Positions 35,753 to 44,162 of a stretch of 64,000 bases of DNA are shown here, piece by piece. The stretch comes from Renibacterium sp. GTDB taxonomy: Bacteria > Actinomycetota > Actinomycetes > Actinomycetales > Micrococcaceae. Within the stretch, counting starts at the first letter, position 1; each line of letters starts with the position of its first letter. The stretch is taken from the NCBI GenBank assembly GCA_017419405.1, contig JAFOLH010000005.1, positions 248,001-312,000 on the forward strand, given 5' to 3'. The translations under genes were made by a program, and so were the position numbers. Below the pieces are notes generated by a model, which searched no databases, was not told the origin of the DNA, and saw nothing but the letters and a program-made list of their open reading frames with translations.

Positions 35753-36791
35753 AGCGGGTGCCATGTCCCGGGGCCACGATGTTCTTCAGCACACCGGAGG
35801 AACCGGCGGTTTCCAGGGCTTGGCGCACCTGGTCCAAACCGAAGTGCCCGGAAACCAAAGCGTCGAGGTCGATCGCGCCGCGCTCGACCAAGCTGATCGC
35901 CGTCGGCCAGGTATTCGCATAACGGAAGACCCCGGTGACCAACAGCTCGCGGTTCTGGATCACCGATATCGGCAATGCGTAGTCGTCTGAGCCCATTCCG
36001 ATCAGGACCGCGCGCCCGGCCGGGGCCAGCGAGCGCAAGCCTGACCTGACCGCTGCGGGCGCTCCGGAGGCATCGAAGAACACTGAGAAGCGCGGCTCGG
36101 CGCTCAGATCGGTTTCCCGCGGGTCGAAGGCCGCATCGGCGCCCAGCTGGCGGGCCAGTGCCAGGCGGACCGGGTCCAAATCCGTGACCACCACTTCCCG
36201 GGCGCCGTAGGCCCGGGCAACCTGCGCCATGATCAGGCCGATCGGCCCGGCGCCGGAGATCAGCACCCGGTCTGCCGGATCGAGGGCGGCTTTCCGGGCG
36301 GCGGCGATGCCCACCGAGAGCGGCTCCACCAGTGCTGCGGCGTCGTCGCTGACCGATTCCGGCACCCGGTGCGCGAAAACCGACTGGATGAGGACGAATT
36401 CGGCAAAGGCGCCGTCGACCGGCGGGGTTGCGTAAAACTCCATCTGCGGGTCCAGGTTGTAGTGCCCGGCCAGCGTCTGCGCCGAATCGAAGCTCGGCCG
36501 CTGCGGTTCGATGGAGACCCGTTCGCCGATCCTGGCCGGCGTTACTGCGCTGCCGACGGCGACTATGGTTCCGGCAGCTTCATGGCCCAGGACGATCGGC
36601 GCATCGACGACGAAGTCGCCGATCCGGCCCTCCCGGAAGTAGTGCACGTCGGAGCCGCAAACGCCCACTGAACTGACCTGCACCAGAACCTGGTCGGGGT
36701 CCGGCACCGGTAACGGGCGCTGTTCCAGGACCAACTCCAACCCGGGAGTCAGCACGCTGGCGGTCATGGTCGTGGGCAGTTCCAAGGGCAT
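35751..36791 (-). CDS. Zinc-type medium-chain polyol/alcohol dehydrogenase
   Basis: From ATG 36791, six bases after GAAGGA, the protein has 346 residues. It resembles sorbitol/xylitol dehydrogenases: VCGSDVHYF, GHEAAGTI, ATPPVDGAFAEF and the NAD-binding GAGPIGL. The catalytic Cys and His-Glu are kept. The region that usually carries the four Cys of the structural zinc (here near SFDSAQTLAGHYNLD) has none of them, as in animal-type sorbitol dehydrogenases. The gene lies next to a LacI regulator that probably controls it. Confidence 0.88.
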   Translation of the reverse strand: MPLELPTTMTASVLTPGLELVLEQRPLPVPDPDQVLVQVSSVGVCGSDVHYFREGRIGDFVVDAPIVLGHEAAGTIVAVGSAVTPARIGERVSIEPQRPSFDSAQTLAGHYNLDPQMEFYATPPVDGAFAEFVLIQSVFAHRVPESVSDDAAALVEPLSVGIAAARKAALDPADRVLISGAGPIGLIMAQVARAYGAREVVVTDLDPVRLALARQLGADAAFDPRETDLSAEPRFSVFFDASGAPAAVRSGLRSLAPAGRAVLIGMGSDDYALPISVIQNRELLVTGVFRYANTWPTAISLVERGAIDLDALVSGHFGLDQVRQALETAGSSGVLKNIVAPGHGTR

Positions 36792-36885
36792 GGCAATTCC
36801 TTCGTCGATGAGTCCAGAAATATTATGGCCTCGTCCGGCGAGCTCGCACTCGTTTGAGAATTTGCGGGCCCGGCACTCGGCAGGC

Positions 36886-37893
36886 CTATTTCCTGACCGG
36901 AGCGGTCGAGGCCCGCAAAACCAGTTCCGGTTCGAAAAGCAGCTCGTCGACCGGCCGGGCATTGCCCTCGATCTGGTCGATCAAATAGCGGACCACCATC
37001 TTGCCCATCGGTTCGATGGGCTGGCGCACCGTGGTCAGCGGCGGATCCGTGCTGTTCATCAGTACGGAATCATCGAAACCGACTACCGAGACGTCGTGCG
37101 GCACGCTCAGCTCCAGGCGGCGGGCAGCCCGGATCGCACCCAAGGCCATCGGATCCGAAGCGCAGATGATCGCGGTCGCTCCGGCCTGCAGTAGCCGGTT
37201 GGCACCGGCCTGGCCCGCTTCGAGCGAATAGTGCCCGTAGACGATCTGCTCCTCGGGCAGCTCGATGCCGGACTTGGCCGCGAATGCCCGTGCGCTGCTG
37301 AGTTTGCGCAGCGAAGGAACATGGTCGGCCGGGCCCAACAGGACGCCGATTTTTTCGTGTCCCAATTGGCGCAAATGGCCGAAGGCCTGTTCCATGGCTA
37401 CTGCGTCGTCGCAGGAGACCGCGGGGAAGCCCAGCTCGGCGACCGGGGCATTCACCAACACGGTGGGCAGTTTGAGTTCGTGCAGCCTTTTGTAATGGTC
37501 GTGCGATGCCTCGTTCTGGGAGTACATGCCGCCGAGGAAAACCACCCCGGAAACCTGTTGCTGGAGCAGCAACTCGACATAGTCGGCCTCGGAGATTCCG
37601 CCCGCGGTCTGGATGCAGAGCACCGGGGTGTAGCCGTTCTGCGCCAGGGCCCCGCTGACTACCTCGGCGAACGCCGGGAAGATCGGATTCTGCAATTCAG
37701 GCAGAACCAAGCCCACCAAACGGGCGCGTTCGCCGCGCAATTTGGTGGGCCGCTCATATCCCAAGACGTCCAAGGCGGTGAGCACTGCTTCGCGGGTGCT
37801 GGCCGAAACTCCCGGTTTGTTGTTCAGGACACGGCTGACCGTGGCTTCGGAAACCCCGACTTTTTGCGCAACTTCGGCAAGGCGCTGTGACAT
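36886..37893 (-). CDS. LacI-family transcriptional regulator
   Basis: From ATG 37893 the protein has 335 residues: an N-terminal LacI helix-turn-helix (LAEVAQKVGVSEATVSRVLNN) and a periplasmic-binding-protein-like sensor domain. TAAACT (37901-37906, minus strand) lies seven bases before the ATG, so the message may be leaderless. Sequence upstream holds TTTGCG half-sites that could be autoregulatory. The 94-bp spacing and same strand suggest it regulates the polyol dehydrogenase downstream. Confidence 0.92.
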   Translation of the reverse strand: MSQRLAEVAQKVGVSEATVSRVLNNKPGVSASTREAVLTALDVLGYERPTKLRGERARLVGLVLPELQNPIFPAFAEVVSGALAQNGYTPVLCIQTAGGISEADYVELLLQQQVSGVVFLGGMYSQNEASHDHYKRLHELKLPTVLVNAPVAELGFPAVSCDDAVAMEQAFGHLRQLGHEKIGVLLGPADHVPSLRKLSSARAFAAKSGIELPEEQIVYGHYSLEAGQAGANRLLQAGATAIICASDPMALGAIRAARRLELSVPHDVSVVGFDDSVLMNSTDPPLTTVRQPIEPMGKMVVRYLIDQIEGNARPVDELLFEPELVLRASTAPVRK

Positions 37894-37994
37894 GGCGTCA
37901 AGTTTACGCAAATCAACGCAAAAAGCAGACAGCACCCGAGGCGCAGCGCAGGCACACAGTCCGGGCACAGCTGGAAATGTGGTTGAGTGGGGTT

Positions 37995-39785
37995 ATGGCG
38001 TCGCGCATCGAAGACTATGCCTTGCTTTCCGATATGCATACCGGGCCGCTTGTGGCGAAGACCGGCAGCATCGATTGGCTGTGCTTTCCACGGTTTGATT
38101 CGGCGTCGATTTTCGCCGCATTGCTCGGCACCGAAGAGCACGGCCGTTGGCTTCTGGCCCCGGAATCCGCAGCCGCGAAAGTGCGGAATTGGCGTTATCT
38201 GGATCGCAGTTTCGTGCTCTGCACCGAATGGGAGACCGAGACCGGAGCGGTTCGGGTGACCGACTTCATGCCGCTCGGCGATCGGCGCGCTTCGATCGTC
38301 CGTCGGGTCGAAGGACTCAGCGGAACCGTCCGGATGAGCCACGAACTGGTCCTGCGGTTCGAGTACGCCCAAGTGCTCCCCTGGGTATCGCGCACGCTGG
38401 ACGGCGACGGCGAAGGAGTCCTGGTCGCCATCGCCGGCCCCGATGCGGTGAGTTTGCGGGGCCCGCACCTGCCGGTCGCGGTCGACCATCGGCACCGCGG
38501 CGGATTCGACGTCGGGCAGGGCGAGACGCTGGACTTCGAACTGGTCTGGTACCCCTCGCATCGACCGATCCCGGCCGCGATCGACATCGATGAGGCCTTG
38601 CACAGCACCACTGCGCGTTGGCAGGACTGGGCGGCCGACTGCGACCAGGACGGCCCATTCGCAGCCGAGGTGCAGCGCTCGCTGCTGGTCTTGCGCGCGT
38701 TGACCCATGAAGACACCGGCGGCATCGTCGCGGCGCCGACTACCTCACTGCCGGAAGACTTCGGCGGAGCGCGCAATTGGGACTACCGGTTCTGCTGGTT
38801 GCGCGACGCGGCGTTGACCCTCGAAGCGATGCTCACGCACGGCTATGCGCAAGAAGCCCTGACTTGGCGCAATTGGCTGCTCCGGGCGGTTGCCGGAGAC
38901 CCCGAGGACCTGCAGATCATGTACGGTCTGGGCGGCGAACGCGAACTTCCGGAAAAGGAATTGCGGCACCTGCCGGGTTACGAAAATTCCGTTCCGGTGC
39001 GGATCGGCAATGGCGCGGTGGACCAATACCAGGCGGATGTGGTGGGCGAGGTGATGGTCGCCCTGCACCGGCTGCGGGAGACCGGCAGCACCGAGGACCA
39101 CTTCTCCTGGCCGCTGCAGCGCTCGCTGCTCGGCTTCGTGGAACGGCACTTCGACGACAAAGACCAGGGGTTGTGGGAAATGCGCGGCGATCCGCACTAT
39201 TTCACGCATTCCCGGGTCATGATGTGGGCGGCTTTCGACCGGGGCGTCCAAGCCGTGCAGACCTCCGGCCTGCCCGGGCCGGTGGAGCGGTGGGCGGAGC
39301 TGCGCGATCGGCTCAAAGCCGAGGTCCTCGCCCAGGGGTTCAATCAGGAGCTGAACAGTTTCACGCAGACTTACGGCGGCACCACGACGGATGCCTCGCT
39401 CCTGGTGCTGCCGCACGTCGGCTTCATCGACTACGACGATCCGAAGATGCTCGGCACCGTGGCCCGGATGGAAAAGGAGCTCCTGGATGCCGACGGATTG
39501 CTCTTGCGCTATCGGACCGACTCCGGTTTGGACGGGTTGGAACCGGGTGAGCATCCGTTCCTGGCCTGCTCCTTCTGGCTGGTGGAACAGTATGCGCACA
39601 GTGGCCGAGCTGCCGAGGCGAAGCTGCTGATGGAAAAGCTCGTGGGATTCTGCAACGAACTTGGTCTGCTCAGCGAGGAGTATGCAACCGGGGAGCGTAG
39701 GATGGCCGGGAACTTCCCGCAGGCGTTTTCGCATCTGGCTCTGGTCCGGGCCGCTGACGCTTTGCAGAAACCACCGGTGGGATGA
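37995..39785 (+). CDS. GH15 family glycoside hydrolase (trehalase/glucoamylase-like)
   Basis: From ATG 37995 the protein has 596 residues, with the N-terminal beta-sandwich (IEDYALLSDMHTGPLV, GSIDWLCFPRFD) and the alpha/alpha-barrel catalytic domain containing NWDYRFCWLRDA and the acid Glu in QGLWEMRG. Mycobacterial proteins of this kind are trehalases, so trehalose is a likely substrate, with other alpha-glucosides possible. No signal peptide is seen. GAGTGGGG lies just before the ATG. The next gene starts 43 bp downstream. Confidence 0.9.
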   Translation: MASRIEDYALLSDMHTGPLVAKTGSIDWLCFPRFDSASIFAALLGTEEHGRWLLAPESAAAKVRNWRYLDRSFVLCTEWETETGAVRVTDFMPLGDRRASIVRRVEGLSGTVRMSHELVLRFEYAQVLPWVSRTLDGDGEGVLVAIAGPDAVSLRGPHLPVAVDHRHRGGFDVGQGETLDFELVWYPSHRPIPAAIDIDEALHSTTARWQDWAADCDQDGPFAAEVQRSLLVLRALTHEDTGGIVAAPTTSLPEDFGGARNWDYRFCWLRDAALTLEAMLTHGYAQEALTWRNWLLRAVAGDPEDLQIMYGLGGERELPEKELRHLPGYENSVPVRIGNGAVDQYQADVVGEVMVALHRLRETGSTEDHFSWPLQRSLLGFVERHFDDKDQGLWEMRGDPHYFTHSRVMMWAAFDRGVQAVQTSGLPGPVERWAELRDRLKAEVLAQGFNQELNSFTQTYGGTTTDASLLVLPHVGFIDYDDPKMLGTVARMEKELLDADGLLLRYRTDSGLDGLEPGEHPFLACSFWLVEQYAHSGRAAEAKLLMEKLVGFCNELGLLSEEYATGERRMAGNFPQAFSHLALVRAADALQKPPVG

Positions 39786-39828
39786 GACTTCGTCAACCGC
39801 GGCAGCGCGGCGATTGAGAGGAAGCACG

Positions 39829-40224
39829 ATGAGCAAGCCCTGGGCAGCCTGGTCTTTGGCGGCGTTGCTGACTGCCAGTTCGGTGCAGCACTTCCGCAAC
39901 CCGAAATTCTTCTACCGCGTGGTACCGCGCAGCATTTCCACCGATACCAATGGCGACTTCGCGGTGCTCAGCCGCCGTGACTGGGTCGCTTTGAGCGGTG
40001 TCATCGAGGCGGTTGCTGCGGCCGGACTGCTCATTCCAGCCACGCGGAAAGCCGCAGCCACCGGCACCGCGGCGATGTTCGCGGCGTTCACGGCGGGCCA
40101 CGTCTCGCACCTGAAGCAAGCCTTCGGACCTGAGGGCAACGACGCCGAAAAGCTCGCCGGAGTGGTTCGGTTGCCCTTGCAGATCCCTTTGGTCTGGCTC
40201 GCCTGGCGGGCGCGCCGCGGCTGA
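39829..40224 (+). CDS. Small DoxX-like membrane protein
   Basis: The 131-residue protein starts with ATG four bases after GAGGAAG. It has about four hydrophobic segments and the pattern HFRNPKFFYRVVP seen in DoxX-like proteins. Function is unknown. It follows the GH15 gene and is probably co-transcribed. The converging TetR gene ends 15 bp downstream. Confidence 0.75.
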   Translation: MSKPWAAWSLAALLTASSVQHFRNPKFFYRVVPRSISTDTNGDFAVLSRRDWVALSGVIEAVAAAGLLIPATRKAAATGTAAMFAAFTAGHVSHLKQAFGPEGNDAEKLAGVVRLPLQIPLVWLAWRARRG

Positions 40225-40239
40225 TTCCACGGCCTGGGT

Positions 40240-40863
40240 TCAGGGGAATTCCGGCGTCCAGAAGAAGGCCTTCGCCGGCGGGAGCTCGCGGTGCCGGCCA
40301 GGGACCAGCACCGAATCGGCGAGCAGCATGGCGAACCGTTTCCAAGACCTCGAGTTCGGCGGTGTGCTTTCCACGGAGCTGAGGATCATCGCCAGGAGCA
40401 CTACGAGATCACCGACGTCGAGCTCGGCCCGGATCAGTTCTTCCGCTTGCGACTGTTTCAGCAACTCGTAGAGCGTGCCGACTATCGGTGTGGCGATGCC
40501 GATCAGGATCTCCCGGCGCACCCCGACCGCGGAAATCATGTTCGCTTCACGGCTGGCAATGCCCATCATGCCATTGATGATGTACATCATGCCCCGGACC
40601 GGATTCGGGTCAGCCAGGGCGCGCTCCATCAGCGGATCCACCCGGACCGTGATCTCTTCGGCGAGCACCGCCAGAATCATCTCGTCCTTGTCCGCGAAGT
40701 TCCGGAACAAAGTCGCCACGCCGACGCCGGCCTGCTTGGCGATGGTCTGCAATGACACGTCCGGCCCTTCGACCCGAAAGCACAATCGCGCCGCATTGAT
40801 CAGCCGATCGTTGTTCCGGGCTGCGTCGGCCCGCCGGGGACGCATGCTTCCTGCCTCTGACAT
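40240..40863 (-). CDS. TetR/AcrR-family transcriptional regulator
   Basis: The 207-residue protein has the N-terminal helix-turn-helix (DVSLQTIAKQAGVGVATLFRNFADKDEM) and an all-helical ligand domain with a Met-rich stretch (GMMYIINGMMGIA). The gene is leaderless in form: TATGCT (40870-40875, minus strand) is six bases before the ATG. The target is unknown; the divergent thiamine-binding protein gene is one candidate. Confidence 0.9.
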   Translation of the reverse strand: MSEAGSMRPRRADAARNNDRLINAARLCFRVEGPDVSLQTIAKQAGVGVATLFRNFADKDEMILAVLAEEITVRVDPLMERALADPNPVRGMMYIINGMMGIASREANMISAVGVRREILIGIATPIVGTLYELLKQSQAEELIRAELDVGDLVVLLAMILSSVESTPPNSRSWKRFAMLLADSVLVPGRHRELPPAKAFFWTPEFP

Positions 40864-40923
40864 GGACTCAGCATAGAGTAGGCCGACGGTGGCGTCAGCC
40901 TGACCGACGTGTCAGCATGGAGC

Positions 40924-41226
40924 ATGCTTGTTGCCTTCTCAGTGTCCCCGAGCTCAGCCCATGCCGACGGTTCCGTGCACGATGCGGTAGCCGCTGCGGT
41001 CAAAATCGTGCGGGAATCCGGTTTGCCGAATCAGACCGATGCCATGTTCACCACTTTGGAGGGCGAATGGGATGAAGTCTTCGACGTGATCAAACGCGCC
41101 ACTGAGGCGGTGGGCGCTTTCGGTTCCCGGGTTTCCTTGGTGCTCAAAGCCGATATCCGGCCGGGCTACACCGGTGAGCTGACCGGCAAAGTGGCCCGGC
41201 TGGAAAAGGCGATCGAGGAGAGCTGA
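40924..41226 (+). CDS. MTH1187/YkoF-type thiamine-binding family protein
   Basis: The 100-residue protein from ATG 40924 (MLVAFSVSPS) matches the small ferredoxin-fold thiamine-binding family (DUF77), which forms tetramers and binds a small ligand. VHDAVAAAVKIVRESGL and TTLEGEWDEV are typical. An in-frame GTG at 40909 would add five residues. It has no thiamine genes as neighbours and no riboswitch-like leader. Confidence 0.85.
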   Translation: MLVAFSVSPSSAHADGSVHDAVAAAVKIVRESGLPNQTDAMFTTLEGEWDEVFDVIKRATEAVGAFGSRVSLVLKADIRPGYTGELTGKVARLEKAIEES

Positions 41227-41333
41227 GCCCGGCGGGCCCAGCTGTCGGACTCGATGGCCAGCTTGGCGGTTTGCCGCCGGTTCCGGCGCTCGAGTCCGCC
41301 GCTGTTGCCCGGCATCGGGATTATGCTGATCCC

Positions 41334-42014
41334 ATGGTCGATCACATTTCCCAGCCCGCCTGGCTGGACGTGGAAAATTTCCTCAGCAAGACCGTGGTCA
41401 AAGCCGATTCCGCCTTGACCGAGGCAGTTGAATCGGCTGCCCGAGCCGGGATGCCGCCGATCGAAGTTGCGCCCACCGCCGGAAAATTCCTGATGCTTCT
41501 GGCCCGGATCTCGGGGGCCAAACGGGTTCTGGAAATCGGTACGCTGGCCGGCTACTCGACGATTTGGCTCGCGCGCGGAATCCCGGCGGACGGAACCGTC
41601 ATCAGCTGCGAATTCCTGCCCGAGCATGCGGCTGTGGCTCGGCAAAACGTCGACCGGGCCGGAATCGGCGGCAAAGTCGAGATCAGAGTCGGCGCGGCGT
41701 TGGAAACCCTGGCCGAGCTGGCCGAATTGACTGAATCGGCCGGTCCCTTCGATCTGATCTTCATCGACGCGGACAAAGGCAACAACGTCAACTACTTGCG
41801 GCGGGCCTTGGAACTGAGCCGCCCCGGGACCGTTGTCGTGGTGGACAACGTGGTCTGGGAGGGCGCCTTCCTGGCACCGGAGGCCAGCGGCGATGCTTTG
41901 GCGATCCGGGAAACCTTGGAGTTCCTCGGATCGTCCGAATCCTTCGACGCGACCGCAATCGCCACCGCCAATTCCAAAGGCTGGGACGGCTTCGCCGTTG
42001 CGGTGGTGCAATGA
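41334..42014 (+). CDS. SAM-dependent O-methyltransferase (CCoAOMT/COMT-like)
   Basis: From ATG 41334 the protein has 226 residues with motif I LEIGTLAGYSTIWLA, motif post-I CEFLPEHA, and the catalytic/metal region FIDADKGNN and DNVVWEG. The family methylates catechol-type hydroxyls using a divalent metal. TATGCT (41322-41327) is six bases before the ATG, so this is another leaderless candidate. Its stop overlaps the next ATG (ATGA), which couples it to the acetyltransferase. Confidence 0.92.
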   Translation: MVDHISQPAWLDVENFLSKTVVKADSALTEAVESAARAGMPPIEVAPTAGKFLMLLARISGAKRVLEIGTLAGYSTIWLARGIPADGTVISCEFLPEHAAVARQNVDRAGIGGKVEIRVGAALETLAELAELTESAGPFDLIFIDADKGNNVNYLRRALELSRPGTVVVVDNVVWEGAFLAPEASGDALAIRETLEFLGSSESFDATAIATANSKGWDGFAVAVVQ

Positions 42015-42514
42015 GTTTTTTGGTTCGGCAAACCAGCTTGGACGACGCCGAACCATTGGTGACCATGCATTTGGCCGCGCACCGCGAAGCGTACGCGAGG
42101 CTCCTCCCGGAAGCAGCTTTTGCCGCCCGTGAAGCCAGGATTCCGGAACGGGTCGAGCGGCAGCGCGGAATCATCCGGGACGCACACAGCCATTGGATTG
42201 CCGTCGACGACGACGGCGTGCTCGGCTTCGCGCACGCCGGACCGCCGCGGGACGATGCGGACGGCGGATGGCCGCCGCCCGAAGACTACGAACTCTACGG
42301 GTTGTATGTGCTGGCCCGGGGGCATGGTCTCGGGGTGGCCCAGGAGCTGGTGGGCCGGGCGATCGGTGACCGTCCGGCGTATTTGTGGGTGCTCGACGAC
42401 AACCCGAAGGCGCAGGCTTTCTACCGGAAGTCGGGCTTTGTGCGAAACCAGGCGAAAAGGGAGCTGCCGGCAGAGTGGTACGGCTTGTCGGAAGTCCAAA
42501 TGGTGCGGCGATGA
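42011..42514 (+). CDS. GNAT-family N-acetyltransferase
   Basis: The 167-residue protein has the acetyl-CoA-binding region LYVLARGHGLGVAQELV and the C-terminal DDNPKAQAFYRKSGF of GNAT enzymes. The substrate is unknown. It overlaps the methyltransferase gene by 4 bp and is followed 13 bp later by a spermidine-synthase-like gene, so three transferases seem to form one operon. Confidence 0.9.
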   Translation: MSFLVRQTSLDDAEPLVTMHLAAHREAYARLLPEAAFAAREARIPERVERQRGIIRDAHSHWIAVDDDGVLGFAHAGPPRDDADGGWPPPEDYELYGLYVLARGHGLGVAQELVGRAIGDRPAYLWVLDDNPKAQAFYRKSGFVRNQAKRELPAEWYGLSEVQMVRR

Positions 42515-42527
42515 AAATGGTGGGCAA

Positions 42528-43334
42528 GTGAAAACGACGGCGAACCCGGTGGCCGGCGAGCACCGGATCGACACCGGTCTGGCGGAGTTGGAAGAGGAAC
42601 CGGGCAACCCGGGCAGTTGGCTGCTCCGGATCAACGGCATGCAATCATCGCATGTGGATTTGAACGATCCATTGCGACTGGATTTCGAATACATGCGCTG
42701 GATGGCTGCCCTGATCGAGGATCGTTGGAGCGCCGACGATCGGCTGCGGGTACTGCACCTCGGTGGCGGCGCGTGTTCCCTGGCGCGCTATCTGGTGGCG
42801 AAATTTCCGAATTCCCGGAACACCGTCGTCGAAATCGACGGGCAGCTCGCGGTGAACGTCCGGGAGTGGTTCGGCTTGCCCAAGGCGCCTTTGCTGAAAA
42901 TCCGGGTGGGGGAGGCCCGTGCGGTGACCACGTCGTTGACCGAAGACAGCCGCGACGTCATCATCCGGGACGTTTTCTCCGGGCGATTCACGCCGTCGCC
43001 GTTGCTGACCGAGGAATTCACCGCGGAAGCCAAGCGAGTGCTTTCTCCGGATGGGATCTATTTGCTCAACTGCGGAGATACCCCGGCACTGGTGAACGCC
43101 AGACGCGAGGCTGCCACCGTTGCCGCAGCCTTCCGGTACACCTCAATCGTCGCCGACCCGCCGATGCTCAAGGGCCGGCGATTCGGCAATCTGGTGCTTG
43201 CCGGCTCGGATGCCCCGTTGGCAACCGGGGGCGGACTGCCGCGGAAACTCCTGGCCGGGGCGATGCCGGCCACACTGTGGGATGACGAGCAAGTCCGCAG
43301 ATTCGCCAGAAACCAACAAGTTTTCAAAGACTAG
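42528..43334 (+). CDS. Spermidine-synthase-like protein
   Basis: The start is taken as GTG 42528 after GGTGGG, giving 268 residues; the open frame upstream overlaps the GNAT gene and is not coding. LHLGGGACSLARYL, VEIDGQL and RDVFSGRFTPSPL follow the spermidine synthase/aminopropyltransferase fold. Many actinobacterial members of this group are not tied to polyamine genes and their reaction is unknown, which is also the case here. Confidence 0.83.
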   Translation: MKTTANPVAGEHRIDTGLAELEEEPGNPGSWLLRINGMQSSHVDLNDPLRLDFEYMRWMAALIEDRWSADDRLRVLHLGGGACSLARYLVAKFPNSRNTVVEIDGQLAVNVREWFGLPKAPLLKIRVGEARAVTTSLTEDSRDVIIRDVFSGRFTPSPLLTEEFTAEAKRVLSPDGIYLLNCGDTPALVNARREAATVAAAFRYTSIVADPPMLKGRRFGNLVLAGSDAPLATGGGLPRKLLAGAMPATLWDDEQVRRFARNQQVFKD

Positions 43335-43355
43335 CCGCAATCCCGGGAGGCAATC

Positions 43356-44105
43356 ATGGACACCGCACTACCGCTTTCTGGACGCAAAGCATTGGTGACG
43401 GGCGGAGCGAGCGGGATCGGGGCCGCCGTCGTACGCGAACTGGCCCGGCTGGGCGCGACGGTGACCATCGCCGACCTCGCCGAAGCCACCGGACTGGCTG
43501 AAGAAGTCGAGGGGAAAGTTTGGCGGGTGGACTTGTCGGAGACCGCCCAGTTCGAGTCGCTCCGCTTGGATTTCGACATCCTGGTCAATAATGCCGGGAT
43601 CCAACGGGTGGCGCCGATCATCGACTACGAACCGGCGATGTTCCGGAAGATCCAGACGATTATGATCGAGGCGCCGTTCCTTTTGATCAGAGCGGTGTTG
43701 CCCGGGATGTACCAACGGAACTGGGGCCGGATCATCAACATGTCCTCGGTGCACGGCCTGCGCGCCTCTGCGTTCAAGAGTGCTTACGTCACCGCCAAAC
43801 ACGCGCTCGAGGGACTGTCCAAAGTCACGGCTTTGGAGGGCGGAGAACACGGGGTGACCAGCAACTGCGTCAACCCCGGTTATGTCCGGACGCCGTTGGT
43901 CGAGGCGCAGATTGCCGACCAGGCGAAAGCGCACGGGATCCCGGAGTCCGAAGTGCTGGCCAAAGTGATGTTGACCGAGAGCGCGATCAAGCGGTTGGTT
44001 GAACCGGAAGAGGTGGCTTCCCTGGTCGGTTGGCTGGCGGGTCCCCATGCTGGGATGGTCACCGGAGCCAGCTACCCGGTCGACGGCGGCTGGTCGGCCA
44101 AATAG
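43356..44105 (+). CDS. 3-hydroxybutyrate dehydrogenase-like SDR
   Basis: The 249-residue SDR has TGGASGIG near residue 15, NNAGIQ, the catalytic Ser-Tyr-Lys in SSVHGLRAS and SAYVTAKHAL, and CVNPGYVRTPLVEAQI typical of D-3-hydroxybutyrate dehydrogenases. It would interconvert 3-hydroxybutyrate and acetoacetate with NAD. GGGAGG precedes the ATG. A strong bidirectional terminator follows. Confidence 0.88.
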   Translation: MDTALPLSGRKALVTGGASGIGAAVVRELARLGATVTIADLAEATGLAEEVEGKVWRVDLSETAQFESLRLDFDILVNNAGIQRVAPIIDYEPAMFRKIQTIMIEAPFLLIRAVLPGMYQRNWGRIINMSSVHGLRASAFKSAYVTAKHALEGLSKVTALEGGEHGVTSNCVNPGYVRTPLVEAQIADQAKAHGIPESEVLAKVMLTESAIKRLVEPEEVASLVGWLAGPHAGMVTGASYPVDGGWSAK

Positions 44106-44114
44106 CGCAAACGA

Positions 44115-44150
44115 AAGGCGGGGCTGCCCAGTGAGAAGCAGCCCCGCCTT
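44115..44150. terminator. Bidirectional terminator
   Basis: AAGGCGGGGCTGC (44115-44127) pairs perfectly with 44138-44150 across a 10-nt loop. It separates the SDR gene from the stop of the giant surface-protein gene on the other strand. Confidence 0.85.
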
Positions 44151-44162
44151 CCTACCTGCGAT

